From Nissolia schottii (taxonomy: Eukaryota; Streptophyta; Magnoliopsida; Fabales; Fabaceae), in the NCBI GenBank assembly GCA_003254905.1, contig QANU01003176.1, positions 704,022-768,021 of the forward strand: DNA of 64,000 bases, read 5' to 3'. Both the position numbers and the translations under genes were made by a program. The notes beneath the pieces are model-generated. The model did no database searches. It was given only the letters and a program-made list of their open reading frames with translations, and was not told where the DNA came from. Of this stretch, positions 11,302 through 25,289 are shown piece by piece (within the stretch, counting starts at the first letter, position 1; every line of letters starts with the position of its first letter).

Positions 11302-12106
11302 GAAGTGGAATTGAAGATGGTGAAACTTTACATGTCAATACCTATTGCATACATAATATGGTTTTAATATCTATTAGAGATCTAGTCATAGTTGATACGA
11401 TTTGCAATTCAGATGTAGATTAGTTCAGTCTATGTAGTTTGTGATTAGTGATAGGAAGTTGAATAGATCATTTTAAATTATCCTAATGGTAAACGATATT
11501 TTTTGCCCTGTTTTTTCTCATGTTCATTCACCATTTACTTTCGACTAGGCACAAGTCCAACACCTAACGGTTACTGCATTTTACTATTCAAAGGCATCTG
11601 TATTTTGTGAAATAGCGCAGTTATTATACATGGATTCCCTAGAGAGGTCACTGAAAATTATGAAAGCTATCCATTTCACGGTTAAACTATGTTGCCATTC
11701 ATTTGATCAAAGGCATTAGAACAGAGACATTTCACAATATCCTCGCATAAATCTCAGGCCATTCTTTTCCAGAACAGTGGCGCACATGATCCATGGTTTT
11801 TGCACTTTCATTTATAAAGCTGTAATTATACACGATATATGAAGATTCTTATGTACCCTTTAATTTTTATTAAGGAATCAAGTGTCCATGGGCGTTAAGA
11901 ATGGCATAATGTCAAAAAAAACGATCGCGATTAATTTTAGAAACTCATGAAGCAGTGAACCAAATAAGCCCTTTGGTAAACCTGATTTGGAATCTAATAT
12001 TAGAGAAGATTAATGTTGTATGTATAGTGAAGTTCCCAAAAAAATTAACGGGAAAAAGGATGCTTTACGAAGAATGTATAAACAGAGAAATCAGCAATCA
12101 TCCACA
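11302..12106. other. Convergent intergenic region
   Basis: This stretch lies between the stop of the plus-strand gene at 11301 and the stop of CSN4 (minus) at 12107. It holds both 3' untranslated regions. Poly(A) sites were not resolved and no other feature was seen. Confidence 0.5.
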
Positions 12107-14203
12107 TTAAACAGGAACTGCAAAACCCTTCTTGGCCATGCTATCCAAAACATCATTGAGAGATTGACAAAGACCCACAATCTGCAACCATAAACCATCA
12201 TAGGCAAAAAAGATTTAGAAGATTGAAGAGGGTTTTCAAACCAGCACAACATACATGATTGGAAGTTTTACAAATATGACGTCACTGAAAACAGAACTCT
12301 ATTCAAATCAGACAAACTTTATGTAGAAGCAACAGAAGTGGGTGTGTGATACCCTAACCAGTATTTTTAACCCACTGATGACGGATTCATTCAGAAAGAT
12401 CACACATTTATCCATGAAAAAAAATTACCTGCTGGTCCCATCTTTGCAACTCTTCAGTGTCATCGTCAAAATGTATGACAGCTTCAACCTGCAATAAATC
12501 ATTCAAACATTAACCAACTTAAATAATGACTTTGACATCCCATTGCCGTTTTCCTTGTTACTAGAACAGCCAATATATCTCCATCTAGATCATACCCCAA
12601 ACACCTCCCCAGTTCCCATAAAGAAGTTCAAAGAGAACTTCAATTGTAAGTTCAGTTTTCTTTGTAGAGTACTTTTATAAACTAAGAGGTCATAATGGTT
12701 GTGTATACCTGATCAATAGAGCCCCTCATCCTATCCTCATAAATCATTCTTGATGCTATCTTCTCGGCCTGAAAGAAAAATAATTTTAGGTTACAAGAAA
12801 AAATAACACAAACATGCTTGGACTTAACATGAGAAAACACTTCCAGGAGCAGTTTCCTCATCAATGAGTATATTGTTTAGTAGTTTAGACGAACTGTTAT
12901 CACCATACCACACCTTTTGGTGGTTGAACATTCTCAGTAACATGGAAAGGAAAATTTAATTGAAATGTTTCTTACTTTCTTTCTGTAAGAGGCTCTTCTA
13001 CCTTTTACAGGGAAACAAACGGAAGAAAAACTATAACTGTTGAAACAAAATGCTATACCTTGTGAGGTGGGATCCCCAACAGTGTGCCTAGCTCATCAAA
13101 GCTACAAGAGAGAAACCACATAGTCTTAAGTTAAAATAATCAAACCAAAAGGAAGCAATAAGCTCATAGTATAATTTCTCATACCTAATATTAGTATAAA
13201 GTTTGCTTGCACTCAGAAGATTATGTTCAATCATAGCACGGTCCAGCACAGTGAAGTTGTCAGGGAGAAGAGCTTTCTGTAGAAAAATAAAAAATAAAAG
13301 CTGATACCTTCCCACAATGACTTCCCACAATAAAAAAGACACAATGTAAACTTAAATAACCTGATGTGGTTTCAATTCTTCTGCAAATGCATCAATTTCC
13401 GGCTTTCTAAGAATTCTCTCCAAATACACCTGATATAAATTAGATTCACATTAAATGATCAGTGTGAAAAACCATGTAAATGTGTGTGTAAGAGAGAGGG
13501 AAAAAGAGTGTGTGCGTGTGTATGTGAGAGAGAAGGAGAGAGACCTTCTGCAGTATTGGGTAGATCTTTAACTTTGAACAACGTTCATCCTGATCCAAGT
13601 CTCCAAGCATTAACGTGATAAAATTTGACAATGCAAACAGAATTTTCACATTTAACTTTGTTAGTTTGTTTAATGATTTGAATCATTTACTTTGTATAAC
13701 GTAGCAAGAACACGGGAACGTTGAGGTCCTGCAGCTGCCAATATTGTACAGGTAACAGCAGCAGATAAAGCTTGCTCAAGGGCTTCTTCATTAATCTCCC
13801 TGTAATAAAAGCAAAGTGCATTTGTGATAACTGGCTAATGACCATAGCATGCCAAATACAATTATAAGTGCAGCTAAAAATAAAATACAATGAACAAATA
13901 CCAATGATATTACAAGTATGTGAACAGGACCCAAGCCAGTTCAGAGCAAAGATTTGTCTCATGTATAACACTTAACATCAATAAGACCTGACTCAGAATT
14001 TATGTTCTTATATTATAGGTTCTATCAAGCATTACAGCATGTCTGCAGCTTCGTATCTTATTTTCTCAATGTAGAGCAGGTTTCAGGAACCTAATTTTTT
14101 GGAACTACAACAATTGTTGCATTTAGAGAAAATCTAATCTAAAGACTATATTGGCAAACCTATTCTCACTACAGACAAAAAGGGATATGATGACAAAGGA
14201 TTC

Positions 14204-14250
<47 letters not shown>

Positions 14251-16341
14251 GTGCTTATCACTGACAGAAACATAACAATAAAAAAATCAAGAAGGCAAAA
14301 ATATATGCAAGATACATACTCGTCTCCTATTTGTCTTTTCTCAATTTGAGATATATCATAATATCGCAAGGCTGCTTCCAAGAACTTCCTCTTCAAATCT
14401 AAGATCCTTGCATAGCATACCTGAGAGGAAATAGAAGGGAAAAAAAGGAGAAACAGATGAGGCAAGCCTCAAAGTATACATCTTTTAGCTAAGTCATCCT
14501 TCAGAAGTTATAAGTTTTCAAACCTTGTACTGCAAATTCAGTACTTCATGCTGACTATTGCTAACCAAAAATGACGCTTTGTTAATAAAAGCTTCGGCAT
14601 TGACAGCATCATCATCCTGCAAAATAAGCAGATTCAAATTGAAGACTTGCAAGAATAAATTTTATGATTTTGGCATTAATAACAAAGATAGCAACCATAT
14701 TTAAAGAGGAAGAAAATCCCTACGCTTGCAGAAGTTAAAATAAGTATTCTTATATGTTTACAAGACATAGAACAAGATGAAGTAAACACAGTTTAAGACT
14801 CCAAAAAATTATAGATAATAAAATTAGGAATACTTATGCTCTTTCATGACTTATTAGACTCCTCAATACAGTCTTAGCCACAACACCAATCAAATATAGA
14901 TTTCCATGCACAAGAAATTCAATACCTCGAGGTATAAACGAGCAATTTGGACACACTTTGACAACCTGTAGGTATCATCAATCACTCTGATAAAATAAAT
15001 CAACAAGTCAGGTAAAAGGAGATTTTTTTTCTAATTATGTGCTGAATTACAATAGTTTACACAAGCAAATAAACATGAGAGGTTAGAAAGTCTCTAAGAC
15101 CTCATTCCCGAATCTAGGTCAATGCCACTGAGCATTTGAGCTGCTTTTGACCATTGCTCCTCAGATTCATAAAGCTCTGCAAGTTTCTCTCTAATAACCA
15201 AAACCTATAATAAAACAACAGATGGCCATTAGAGTTGAGGGAAATGAATTCACTAAATGAACTACAAGAGGAAGACAAAATGTATACTCAAACATGAACT
15301 AGATGATCAATCAAAATAAATATACATAATATAATGAAAGAGAATTTTTTTGAAGCAAGAAACAGTTTCAATTACAAGTAAAATGTTTCCTTATACAACT
15401 TGTCTGACTGAACACCTGAACTAATTTAAATGTTTTAGTTAAAACTTTAGTTTCTGTCAACTTCTCTGCACATTGAAAACCCTGGTGATTGACATAGCAA
15501 TGAACTACCTCTTAAGAATCACGACGTCAAATACATAACTGAATTTGTGATTCTAGTAGCAAAAGTGTGATTTCTGTTGCCTCATGGAACCCATCTCGGC
15601 ACAACTTATCCAATCGTTGCAAACAGCACAAAAGTTGTGTCCAAATTATGTAAATTAACAACAAAAAAAAAATCCAGCAAATCCTTTGCTTCACAAAATT
15701 TATTTGCCAAAAAGTAAGGAGTATCTATTTAGTTAAATGGAAATTTACATGACTATTGATTGTTAGCAAAGAGAAGGTTTGTACTTATACAACACAAAGG
15801 CAAACATGTTTCTGCAATTCCACCTATAAGCAAAATAAGACTTTCCATAAATTATACATAACCTTAACTAGTTTTCCACTGACAACAATTACGCGTTTCG
15901 ATTAAGGAAGTAGGAAACAGTTTCGTGTTTTTTTCCTATTGCAGAATGCATGAAATTCAAACCTGCTCTTCAAAGGAGACAACGCGAGGCTGAATCTGAG
16001 CGAGCGTGTAATGGGCAATCTCCTTCTGCATATTGGGCTGCAATTTCCCCAGCTCTTGGGCAAACGTCTGCAACAGCTGCCTTGACACTACTAACGGAAC
16101 GTCATCCGACAACACTACAACACGAAAACATGGAGAGGAAAAAAAGATGAAGAGCTTGAAATTAAGGGAAACAAATAAAACCCTAGAGTGAGATAAAGAG
16201 AGGAGCAGAACTGTGGTCAATGAATCTCCTAGCCTGAGCGATGTCATTGGAAGAAATCACAGCAGAAAGGATGTGCTTGTACTGCTCAATCTTCTGCCTC
16301 TGGTCCGTGATCGCAGAAGCACTTGCAAAAGCACTCTCCAT
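12107..16341 (-). CDS. CSN4: COP9 signalosome complex subunit 4
   Basis: CSN4 is a PCI-domain subunit of the COP9 signalosome, the complex that removes NEDD8/RUB from cullin ubiquitin ligases and is needed for photomorphogenesis. Fourteen coding exons join in frame to 397 aa, equal to the Arabidopsis length: 16341-16212, 16114-15963, 15204-15101, 14986-14926, 14616-14524, 14420-14320, 13799-13691, 13589-13545, 13429-13361, 13276-13185, 13101-13059, 12768-12709, 12488-12429, 12181-12107. All borders are GT-AG. The start is [20 protein letters not shown]. Family blocks seen include [83 protein letters not shown] and [20 protein letters not shown]. The last two sit in the PCI region (about residues 290-355). 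No lesion was seen. Confidence 0.97.
14205..14247. repeat. (AC)n microsatellite in a CSN4 intron
   Basis: About 21 uninterrupted AC units lie in the intron just downstream of the exon ending at 14320. It is a likely polymorphic marker and has no coding role. Confidence 0.95.
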
Positions 16342-16640
16342 CACTGTTTCCACCACAATCAAATCTATTCAAAAAAACCTAAAACAAAGAAGGTACAGAA
16401 TTTCCAGTTTCTTCGAGACTTATACACGGGGCACATCATAAACATTCACCAATAAAAATTATAAATTATTGCACCAGCAGCTAGAGTTTCAAAAAAAAAA
16501 AATTAAATAAAAACAAAAGGCGTGAAAAGAGTAATCGGAGAGTGAGGTTTACCTGATGGCGCAAGATGGATGAAGAGTGTGGCTGACGGTAGCCGCGGGG
16601 GGGGGGGGTCAGCGGTAGAATGGAATCACCACTCTCTCGA
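16342..16640 (-). other. CSN4 5' leader with a leader intron
   Basis: A strong donor CAG|GTAAACC lies at 16553/16552 (minus), and an acceptor AACAG| ends just before the start codon, so the ATG would sit 2 nt into the second exon. This predicts an intron of about 208 bp in the 5' UTR. The proposed first exon runs through about 16640 and includes a poly(G) run on the plus strand near 16600-16610. The start of transcription is not fixed. Confidence 0.6.
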
Positions 16641-16689
16641 TTCTCGACTCTCTTCTTCCTTCCGCCCTCCACTCTTCTTCCTCTTCCGT

Positions 16690-18060
16690 CGTTGTCTATT
16701 CACTGTTACTGCGCCCTTTCTCTCTCTCTCTCTGCTTCCATTTAGACTTTCCATAACTTCATCCCATCTCTTTTTTGCGGCTGGGCTCGGCCCAATAATC
16801 TTCGGTCTTTCTTTTCACTTTACATCAGTTTTTGGGTCTGCTTCGGCCCACTCTTTGTTGGGCTGTGTCTTTTCGATTGTATTTTATTTTACACATCAAT
16901 CTCAAATTCGTGAGACGGCATGCATATGTGGAATGTGTTATAAGCACATCGCTCAAAACATGTCTTATATATATGCAGCATTGCATTTTTTGAGCACATT
17001 CCAGATCACAGTCACGTAGAAGCAGAACTTCGGATGATGGTGACATGGTTTGTGATTGTGACTGCTATTCGTGGGCGATAAATGCTATTAGGCCCATTAT
17101 AGTATTTGTCAAGTTGCAACCACCATTAAGGAGATGTGAAAGCTGACGTGGATACAAAGTTTCCAGCCGGTTACTATCAAAGTTTCTGCCCCTTTTTGTT
17201 GGCTTCAGAAGTTTCCACTTTTTATTTATGGTGTGTAAGGCTGACATTTCTAGACTAGATTATTAATTTACCTGTAATGCGGGCAAGTTATGCTGTTGAA
17301 TAGTTTATAAAATCAATCAATGTAAGGTTGAGTCATATTGTAGTTCCCTCCAATGCGAGGCTGAGCCATATTTGTTCTCTCTCATGCTAAGAGATTTTGT
17401 AACAACTTTGAATAGGCATCTCTTTTATTAAGTTATCTGTCCGGTATCTAAAATTTAGCTTTGATTAATTTGGGTTGACCCAGGTCGAGCATCTAGTTAT
17501 AGTAGATGAATCTTTTAACAAGGACAATTACGTAGTCAAGATTTCAAACTCAAAATTTTACCTGAGAGATACCAAACCATTTACCACTTTAACCAAGCTA
17601 ATTGGTTTTCAACGGGCATATGACAAGCTACCTCTATAACTTAATAATTCACATGTAAAGGTTAAATTTTTAACAGTGCAGTTTTGGTCCGAATAGTGCC
17701 AAAAAGGTGGGGCCAAGCAAGATATGAGCCAAAAGATCACATGGGAAGCACAAGCATAATCATTTTAGACGAGGACCAAGATTCTCAATGTCCCCGGTAA
17801 TTTAATCCAATCACGGACCCCACTTTGGTCAATTCAACATAATGCGCCGCCCCAAGTTTAATAAATCCCAGTAATAACAACATCATCAACATTCTAACGC
17901 AACATCGAATTCCCGAAAATACCCTCGCCACCTTCCACGTTTAGAGACGCTCCTGCTCGTCCTCGTTACCCTCACAAATTTGTCGTCTTTCTCCGTTACC
18001 CACTTTAAACCCATTTCTTCGCCATGAATTATCAACATTGATTCCTTCATTGCTCCTAGC
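16690..18060. other. Divergent intergenic region between CSN4 and BAG7
   Basis: This stretch holds the promoters of CSN4 (minus) and BAG7 (plus). A short CT repeat lies near 16720-16736. Near 17910 a TTCCCGAA word matches two heat-shock-element half sites tail to tail, suggestive for a co-chaperone gene but too short to be certain. No gene was recognised; frames of 60-149 codons here are not protein-like. Confidence 0.4.
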
Positions 18061-18116
18061 TTTCTATTTCAGAACGAGTTGCTACCGATTTGACTCAGAG
18101 AGTTAACTCACTCACC

Positions 18117-20796
18117 ATGAGCCGATTCAGGCGATTTGAGCTCATTGAAGAACCCTCGTGCTACTACTCGTCCCCGATCTTCGTCACCGAAACATCCATT
18201 GCCGTTCCCACCAGAACCCTAACCTTCCCTTCTTTCGTCGAAGAGTCACTCCACCTCAATCTCTTACTCCCGAGCCCCTTCGACGGCGCCGTTGATCTGG
18301 TGGCGCCGCCGTCGTTCGCGCTCCGCCGTGTTCAACAGCGCTTCGAGAGGCAGATCGGGACGGATTTGGTGCTGCAGAGCCTCTCCGACCGCGTCGCCGA
18401 GCTAGAGTCGCGGTTCGATCGGCTCGTCACTGGGAATAGCTGCCGCGGCGGGGGTTATGGTGCCGGTGCCTGTGCCAGTGCCGGAGATCGGAAGTACACG
18501 TGGACGGCGGAGATCAAGGGTGCGGAGAAGAACGGGTTTGACAGGAAGTACAAGTGGATTGCGGAGATCGTTGATGAAGAGAAGAAGAAAGTGAAGGCTG
18601 CGGCTGCGAAGAACATCAAATGGACGGCTGAGATTACGGGGAAAGGGGAGGAGAGTGGAACCACGAGGAAGTACACGTTTCAGGTTCAGAGCGGTGATGC
18701 TGAGAAGAAGAAGGGGAAGCAGAAGGAGAAAGAGGGTGAGAAACTGAAGGGGAAGGAGAAGGAGAAGAAGAAAGGAAGTGCTTTGCGCATTGTGGAGATT
18801 GAAGAACCCAGCGATCACAGAGTAGTGGTTTTAAGACAGGTTTGGTAGATTATTCCCTTTTCGACCTTTGACCTGTGGTCAAGTTTGGTATTTTTTATCT
18901 GTTGAGCTTGTGAATCGGGTTTTAAACTGTGGTTTGAAATTGAAGAACATGGATTGGATTGGATTTTTCAAAAATATAGTGCAAATGTGTATGGCTAGGT
19001 GGGATTAAATTGGCATTTTTGATTGCCTATGTAGTTGTGATTCGTAGTTTAATGAAATCCATAGTAAGTGCAAATGTGCAATTATGGTAATTGAAACGCC
19101 AAGCACCACAATGCAAGCTGCATTTCAAAGCTACTTGTATCTGTTGTTTGTTTGATTTCTTTTTTCATACTTCTGCGTTTCACTCTGAAAAATTAGAGTT
19201 CGTTCCTGGGAACTTGCAGATGTTCCATACAAAATTGAAAGTAATGTGCTGAGTTAGTATGTCTCTATATCTTAAGTTTCATTGATCTCTTCAGGGGATT
19301 GCATTTGACAGAAACTACTCTTTCAAAATTTCAAGGAGAGTAATGCCTTTTAATTGCCAACATTTATGTTATGGAAAATGTTTTCATTAGCATGCATCCA
19401 TCACTCCTTTGTATGGCTCCACTTCTGCCCAAATCTGCTTGTATTTATAGTTCTACATGGGAGCATATATGCTTCTGACAACTTGTTTACGTAAGTAGTT
19501 ATAGGATGTTGCTTTTAAATGCATTTATATTTTTATTTGATGTCTTCATCATTGTGTGTCCTGGTTTACTGCAAGTGGTTGTATCACATATATCAATCCT
19601 ACCATATTTGTAATTGTAAACATGTTAGCTTGCTGAGTTCTTCTATATCTAACTCTCTTGATGAGGAAGGCATTTGCAAAGAGGTTTGGAGCTGTTCAAA
19701 ACAGCAGAGGCAAAAAGAAGGAAATATCTCCACAGGATGCTGCGTTGTTGATCCAGATCAGCTTTAGAGCTTATTTGATCCGTAGGTCAAAAGCTCTTCG
19801 TGCCCTCAGAGAACTTGCTGTTGCAAAATCCAAGTTAAAGGAAATCAGAGCTCAGTTCCATAATTTTTCTTACCGTCGTCATATAGCTCATGATGCAGAG
19901 GAACGCCAGAGGTTTTCAGAGAAAATCATTGTCTTGCTCCTCACAGTTGATGCCATTGAGGTATTGATCTCTGATTTCTGAATATTTCTCTCTATAGAAT
20001 TAGATCTAGCTTTCTCACAATTTTTAATTGCTATACATCAGTTTGGGTCATAATGTGGTAATATGTAGTTAATCGCAGTGCATTTTATTTTAGTGCACAT
20101 GGTGTTGACCTAGAAAAAGACTTGTAGCATATGGACTGGACAAGTTTAAAGATTCTTAGCTGGGAGGAAGTTCATCTTCCTAACCTTTTTTAGCAGTTGT
20201 AAACTCATCCTTTAGTCTATGTAATTGGTTCAGGAATTAGGAGTAAAAATACAGTTTATTTCTCGGAATTTAACAATGAATATGGTGACATGAATCATCA
20301 TAAAGCATATGTTCCGGAGCTCTATTGTCTGACTAAAATGTAAGAGTTATTGCATAATCAAGTCATATTGAAATCTAAGCCAAATGGGCTTTTAAATTTT
20401 TGCTGCTTAGTCATGATGTCCTAACCAAATAAAGAAAGAAAGGAAGGAACTGGAGTTAAGAAAAATATGTGACACGTTGTCCAACTTTGAGTGCATAAAC
20501 AAAATGAATATCGCCATTCATCTATTCACCTGATAGATTTTTATTTCTTGCATTGTTAGGGTGTTGATCTGATGGTGCGATCTGCTAAGAGGTCAATGGT
20601 GGATGAGCTGGAAGCAATGCTTGATGTGGTAGATCCCCAGCCTGCTGGTGCTGGAAGATCACTCTCCCTTAGAAGAAGGACATTCGATATGCCGGATGGA
20701 GTCATCCGAAAGGAAATCGAAGAAGGCGTTGCGCAGGTTGTGCAAATGCTTGAGGAAGCAGAGAATAGCAGCGGCACCTTTGAAGCATGCCTGTGA
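18117..20796 (+). CDS. BAG7: BAG family molecular chaperone regulator 7
   Basis: BAG proteins bind the Hsp70 ATPase domain through the BAG domain. BAG7 of Arabidopsis resides in the ER and acts in the unfolded-protein and heat responses. Three exons, 18117-18839, 19670-19960 and 20560-20796, join in phase 0 at both introns to 416 aa. The N-terminus MSRFRRFELIEEPSCYYSSP is typical of BAG7. Residues about 135-235 are rich in Lys and Glu with repeated KYTWTAEI-type words. Exon 2 encodes a calmodulin-binding IQ motif (AALLIQISFRAYLIRRSKAL, residues 265-284) directly followed by the BAG domain (LRELAVAKSKLKEIRAQF to about 365). The C-terminus is FEACL. The frame is open upstream of 18117 from a non-ATG codon, so the first ATG, in ACCATGAG, was chosen. 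No lesion was seen. Localisation and stress role are from the family. Confidence 0.93.
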
Positions 20797-22116
20797 GAAC
20801 AAGGCAACAATGTTATGTGTGTATATCATGCTTTCCATCTGCTGTCGTAGTTTGTTGCTAGACTTATTTTAGTCTGAGAAGATTCGAAGACTTATAAATT
20901 AAGCATTTTTATCTGGTGGTTTTTATCTTGCTGAACTTCTAGCACCATCTGAATGAAGAGACTGGCTTGTGTTCGATCTGCGTCATTTTTAACTATGTCA
21001 AGGAGCCACTATGTCGGGAGCCTTGTTCATTTGCATCCATCCTCTTGTTTACATGGGGCTGTCAAAAATTTGATGCATCTCATTTCTTTGCTAATCAAGG
21101 TAATTTTACCTTCGGTGAATGGGATTAGTAGGACAGTCTGCAATTGAGAAAGAAAAATGCATGGTTCAATGGTTGATGATTTTCATGAACATATTTTTTT
21201 AAAAAAATTATTTTATTTTAGAGATAAATACGGACCGCGGTTGAAATCACATGCAATTTTCCTACAAACTATAGAAAGAGGTGTAATATTTTTAATTGGA
21301 ATGCCCGAAATTCAGAATAGAAGACACTTTTCGTTTTAGCTAAGTTAATTCAATATTATCAAATGTTTTAATACATTTAACAAAAACCCGCTTTTCACGT
21401 AAAAATAAAACTTTAAAGAAAATTTATCTTGATTGAACTTTTGTCTAAATTCAGCCTTTTTTTTTCTTCTTAATGATAAACTAAACTCAGCTGATTTGTT
21501 GAAGTAGTTGAGCTTCAATTTGACAAAACAAGTGTTTTAAGTTCAATTGTTATTGTTCAATTTATTCCAAAAACTACTTTAAATCCTTTTATATTACGTT
21601 GCAATAAGTTTTAAGAATTTCATTATGTTGTAGACTGATTGTTTCGTCCTTTTTATTCCTGGGTCAACCGCCGCAAAGTACAGAGCGTCTAAGCAACAAT
21701 ATAAAAAATGGGTCTAGCCCAAAATCAAGCAACCTAACAAGGCATACCTTAATTGTGACAACAAACAAAAAAGAAAGTCAGATGGTCCTGTTATCCAATG
21801 GGCCACTGCCTGGTGTCATCTGGTTCGTTTTTTCTGGACCTCTGAACTCTTTACGTCCAAATACCTTCTAAACTTTTTATGATTTTTGCGCGAGGAAGTT
21901 ACAAACAAGAGATGGGTGTGTGCTGACTGCTGGCTTCTCTTTCGATTAAAGAACAACTAAGTAACCCGTTTGATTTAAAATTTGAGAAATGTAAATGTAA
22001 TTTTAATTGAAATGAGAAAATGTACCAATACGTGGTTGTTAGTTGAAGTGATTGGGGGCTTCCAACTCATTAATTAGTTCTCTTGAGTTCAACCATTAGA
22101 GAAAATAATAATAATG
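20797..22116. other. BAG7 3' region and intergenic DNA
   Basis: The first part is the BAG7 3' untranslated region. Beyond about 21150 the DNA is AT-rich with no recognised gene. A somewhat GC-richer patch near 21655-21920 was not identified. The copia element begins at 22117. Confidence 0.5.
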
Positions 22117-22483
22117 GTAGAGTTGAAGCACGAAGCAAAGAAACAAGCTGAAGACTGCTGAAAGAAGTAAGGAAACAAGCTGAAGCTTGAAGAAAGGGAA
22201 CAAACTGAAGCTTGCAGCACAAGTTATGAGTTACTTGAAAGTAGTTAAAGTTAGTTAATTAGTTAGTTAAGCTAACAGTTGTACATAATTACATATGAGA
22301 TGTATTTAAGTTATTTTCATTTACATTTCAATTTGATAGATGGCTTGTATATAAAGGCTCTCATGTACATCATCAATGAACTTCAGCAATTCATTTTTCT
22401 TCAATCTAAAGTTTTCTCAACTACTTCTATTCTGCACTTTTATTATGTTTCTCTTCCTCTTAGTTCTTGCCATAGTTTTAACA
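22117..22483 (+). repeat. 5' LTR of the copia element
   Basis: It starts TGGTAGAGTTGAAGCACG and ends TTTTAACA. A TATATAAAGG promoter box lies near 22350, as in the 3' LTR. Compared with the 3' LTR it lacks about 25 nt close to its end. Confidence 0.9.
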
Positions 22484-22495
22484 TGGTAGCAAAGC
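22484..22495 (+). other. Primer binding site
   Basis: TGGTAGCAAAGC follows the 5' LTR directly. It matches the complement of the initiator methionine tRNA 3' end (TGGTATCAGAGC) at 10 of 12 positions, the usual primer for plant copia elements. Confidence 0.8.
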
Positions 22496-22842
22496 ATTAA
22501 ACTTCCACTATCATCATCGCACCTTCACCATGAGAATCTCAAGGATTCAAGCTTGATCTTCAAGTGTGAATTGCTTTAGAGGTTTTCAATTGGTAAGAAG
22601 GAAGTTTTCTCCTAGTTCTTGATGAAATTCTGAGCAATTTTCTCAAATTCATCTTGAGAACTCAATTGAGACTTAGCGATTTTCAGTTTGTTTTATATCT
22701 TTCTGGTTGTACTGCAACATTTCTTTGAGCGATAATTTCGTTAGTTTTTTTTCTCATACCTATAGTGTTACTTGATCTGTTCTAAATCAATTGTTATAGT
22801 TCAATTCTTTGTTTGTTACTCTGCTCAAATTCAAACTGAAGA

Positions 22843-24360
22843 GATGGAGGAATAACAACAGGATCTACATAACACCACTGCTTTTGGCAGTAATTTCAAT
22901 CAAGATAATGTGATTGCCGATTCACATGATCAGATAGACAACAAATTTTTTGGTGCAAAAAAACATCGGAATCAGGTTCAATATGCTTATAATCCCATGA
23001 ATGATCAGATGAGTCCTTATTTACTACATCCAAGTGAAAGTCCTGGAGTTGCATTGATTTACATTGTGCTTACCACACAGAACTACCATTCCTAGTCCAA
23101 GGAAATGCGAATGGCCCTAAGATCAAAGAATAAACCAAGATTTATTGATGGATCTCTACCACAACCTAAGGTAACTGATCAATTGTATTTTACTTGGGAA
23201 AATGCAACACATTTGTAGTTTCTCGGATCACTCAATCATTAAGTCAAGAGATATTGCAAAGTGTTTTGTGGATTGATAATGCTCTTGATTTATGGAATGA
23301 TTTACATCAAAGATAATTTGAGGGAGATGTCTTTAAAATTGCTGATTTGCAAGAAGAATTGTATGCTATGAGACAAGGAGAAGTAAACATCACTTCCTAT
23401 TTCACCAAACTGAAGGCAGTTTGGGAGGAATTATATAATTTTCATCCTATTCCTACATGTGCTTGTGGACCATTATGTGTGTGCAATTTAAGAACTATTA
23501 AACAGTACAGAAGGGAAGACAATGTGGTTAGATTTTTAAGAGGGTTGAATGATCAATTTTCAACAGTAAGAGCACAAATCATGCTCATGAGGCCATTGCC
23601 TGATATAGGGGCTGCTTTTTCATTACTCACTCAGCAACAAAGGCAAATGAATGCTTGTGCTATTGAATCCAAGGTTTTTGCCACTACAAGTGACAAAGGG
23701 AATTTCAGTCAAAAGCCTAAAGGAAAAGGGAAAAGCAAAGCACAGTTCAGCACCAGAAACAATTATGGCAAGCCTAACAGCAAGACTCACTATGATCCTA
23801 ATGTTACATGCACACATTGTGGAAAGGAAGGACATCCCATTGAAGGATGCTTCAAAAAATATCCATATTTGCTACAACAATACAGGGAAAAGGTTGCAGT
23901 TGCTAATAACTTTACCACTGCTGAAGATAAATTTGATGATAACAACGGTGTAATTTCTCATCAGAAGGAGGATAAGGAGAATTTAAACTTGGATTTCACT
24001 CTAGCTCATAAGCAATCATTATTGTCCCTGCTACAGCAAAGGGAAACCTCCAAAGATTCACAAACTCCTCATAATGTCAACCATGTCACCAGTCTGTCTC
24101 ACACTTCTATAGATCCATTAGGTAAGCATATCATCCTATCCATATTAAACCATAAACCAAATTATTGGGTAATAGACATTGGTACTACATACCATAAAAT
24201 CAAACCTATAAGTGTTAGGCTACCTGATGGAACCATTAGCAAGGCTGAAATTTCAGGAACTGTGGTATTCACTAATGATTTCTATCTCACAGATGTTCTT
24301 TTCATACCTTCATTCACCTTTAATTTATTGTCTGTCTCTAAGCTAACCACAATTTTGTAA
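22843..24360 (+). pseudogene. copia gag and protease, broken
   Basis: The ATG at 22843 is followed by a stop at codon 4 (MEE then TAA), and further stops interrupt the first 500 bp. From 23347 the frame is open for 337 codons: a gag region (EELYAMRQGEVNITSYFTKL), a CCHC zinc knuckle (CTHCGKEGHPIEGC) and a protease region. The protease site reads WVIDIGTT where the family has D-S/T-G, so the catalytic triad is changed. The frame ends at 24360 near the family block TFNLLSVSKL. Confidence 0.88.
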
Positions 24361-24549
24361 TGCAAAATGATGTTTAATGATCAATTGGGTGAGATACATG
24401 ACTATCTTACTTTGAGGAGGATTAGTGTAGTTAATGTGAAACGAGACTTATACACAATGGATAGTTATAGCACAAGAGCTTTAGCATAGTCTCAGACTCT
24501 GCAGCATACTACATCAATTCACATCCTGCATAATTCAGTGATTTAAGAT

Positions 24550-25260
24550 AAAAGTACTATATGGCATCATAGACTAGGGCATTTAGCTTTTGATTAACAT
24601 TTTGTTATGGATAGCAAATTTCCTTTTGTGACATGTAATAAATATAGACATCCTTGTGACTACTGTCATATGGGAAAACAAAGGAAATTACCTTTTGTAA
24701 TTAGCATGACTCATTCTAATAAAATGTTTGATTTGGTTCATATGGACATGTGGGGACCAATTGCTTTCCCATCTACTAGCGGACATAAGTATTTTTTAAT
24801 AATTGTGGATGAGAAAACTAGATACACTTGGGTATTCTTCATGAAACACAAAAGTGGGACTTCCAAGCTTGTTCACTTATTTGTTGCTTTCATTCAAACT
24901 CAGTTTTCAGTCATGATTAAGACAATAAGAACAGATAATGGTGCTGAGTTTGTTAAGAAAGAGTTCTTTGATTCAAAGGAAATTGTTCATCAAACTTCTT
25001 GTGTTGAGACACCAACAGCAAAATGGAATAGTTGAACGCAAACATCAACATTTATTAGGCATAGCTAGATCATTAATTTTTCAGTCATACCTACCTAAAT
25101 GTTTTTGGCATTTTGTTGTCAATCATGCCGCTTATTTGATTAATAGATTGCCAAGCAAGTTTCTGAACAATAATTCTCCCTGTGAACTCTTACACAATTG
25201 CTTGCGTAACATCAAACATTTAACAATTTTTGGGTGTTTTTCCTATGCTACAACTTGATG
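24550..25260 (+). pseudogene. copia integrase, frameshifted
   Basis: A pre-integrase block WHHRLGHLAF lies near 24560. The core follows with CDYCHMGKQRKLPF, HMDMWGP, HKYFLIIVDEKTRYTWVFFM and IRTDNGAEF. A frameshift near 25015 moves the rest into the overlapping frame (NGIVERKHQHLLGIARSLIF to INRLPS). The D, D and E positions of the core are present, but the protein is split. Confidence 0.85.
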
Positions 25261-25289
25261 CGAGGGCAAGGAAATGTGTTTTCCTAGGA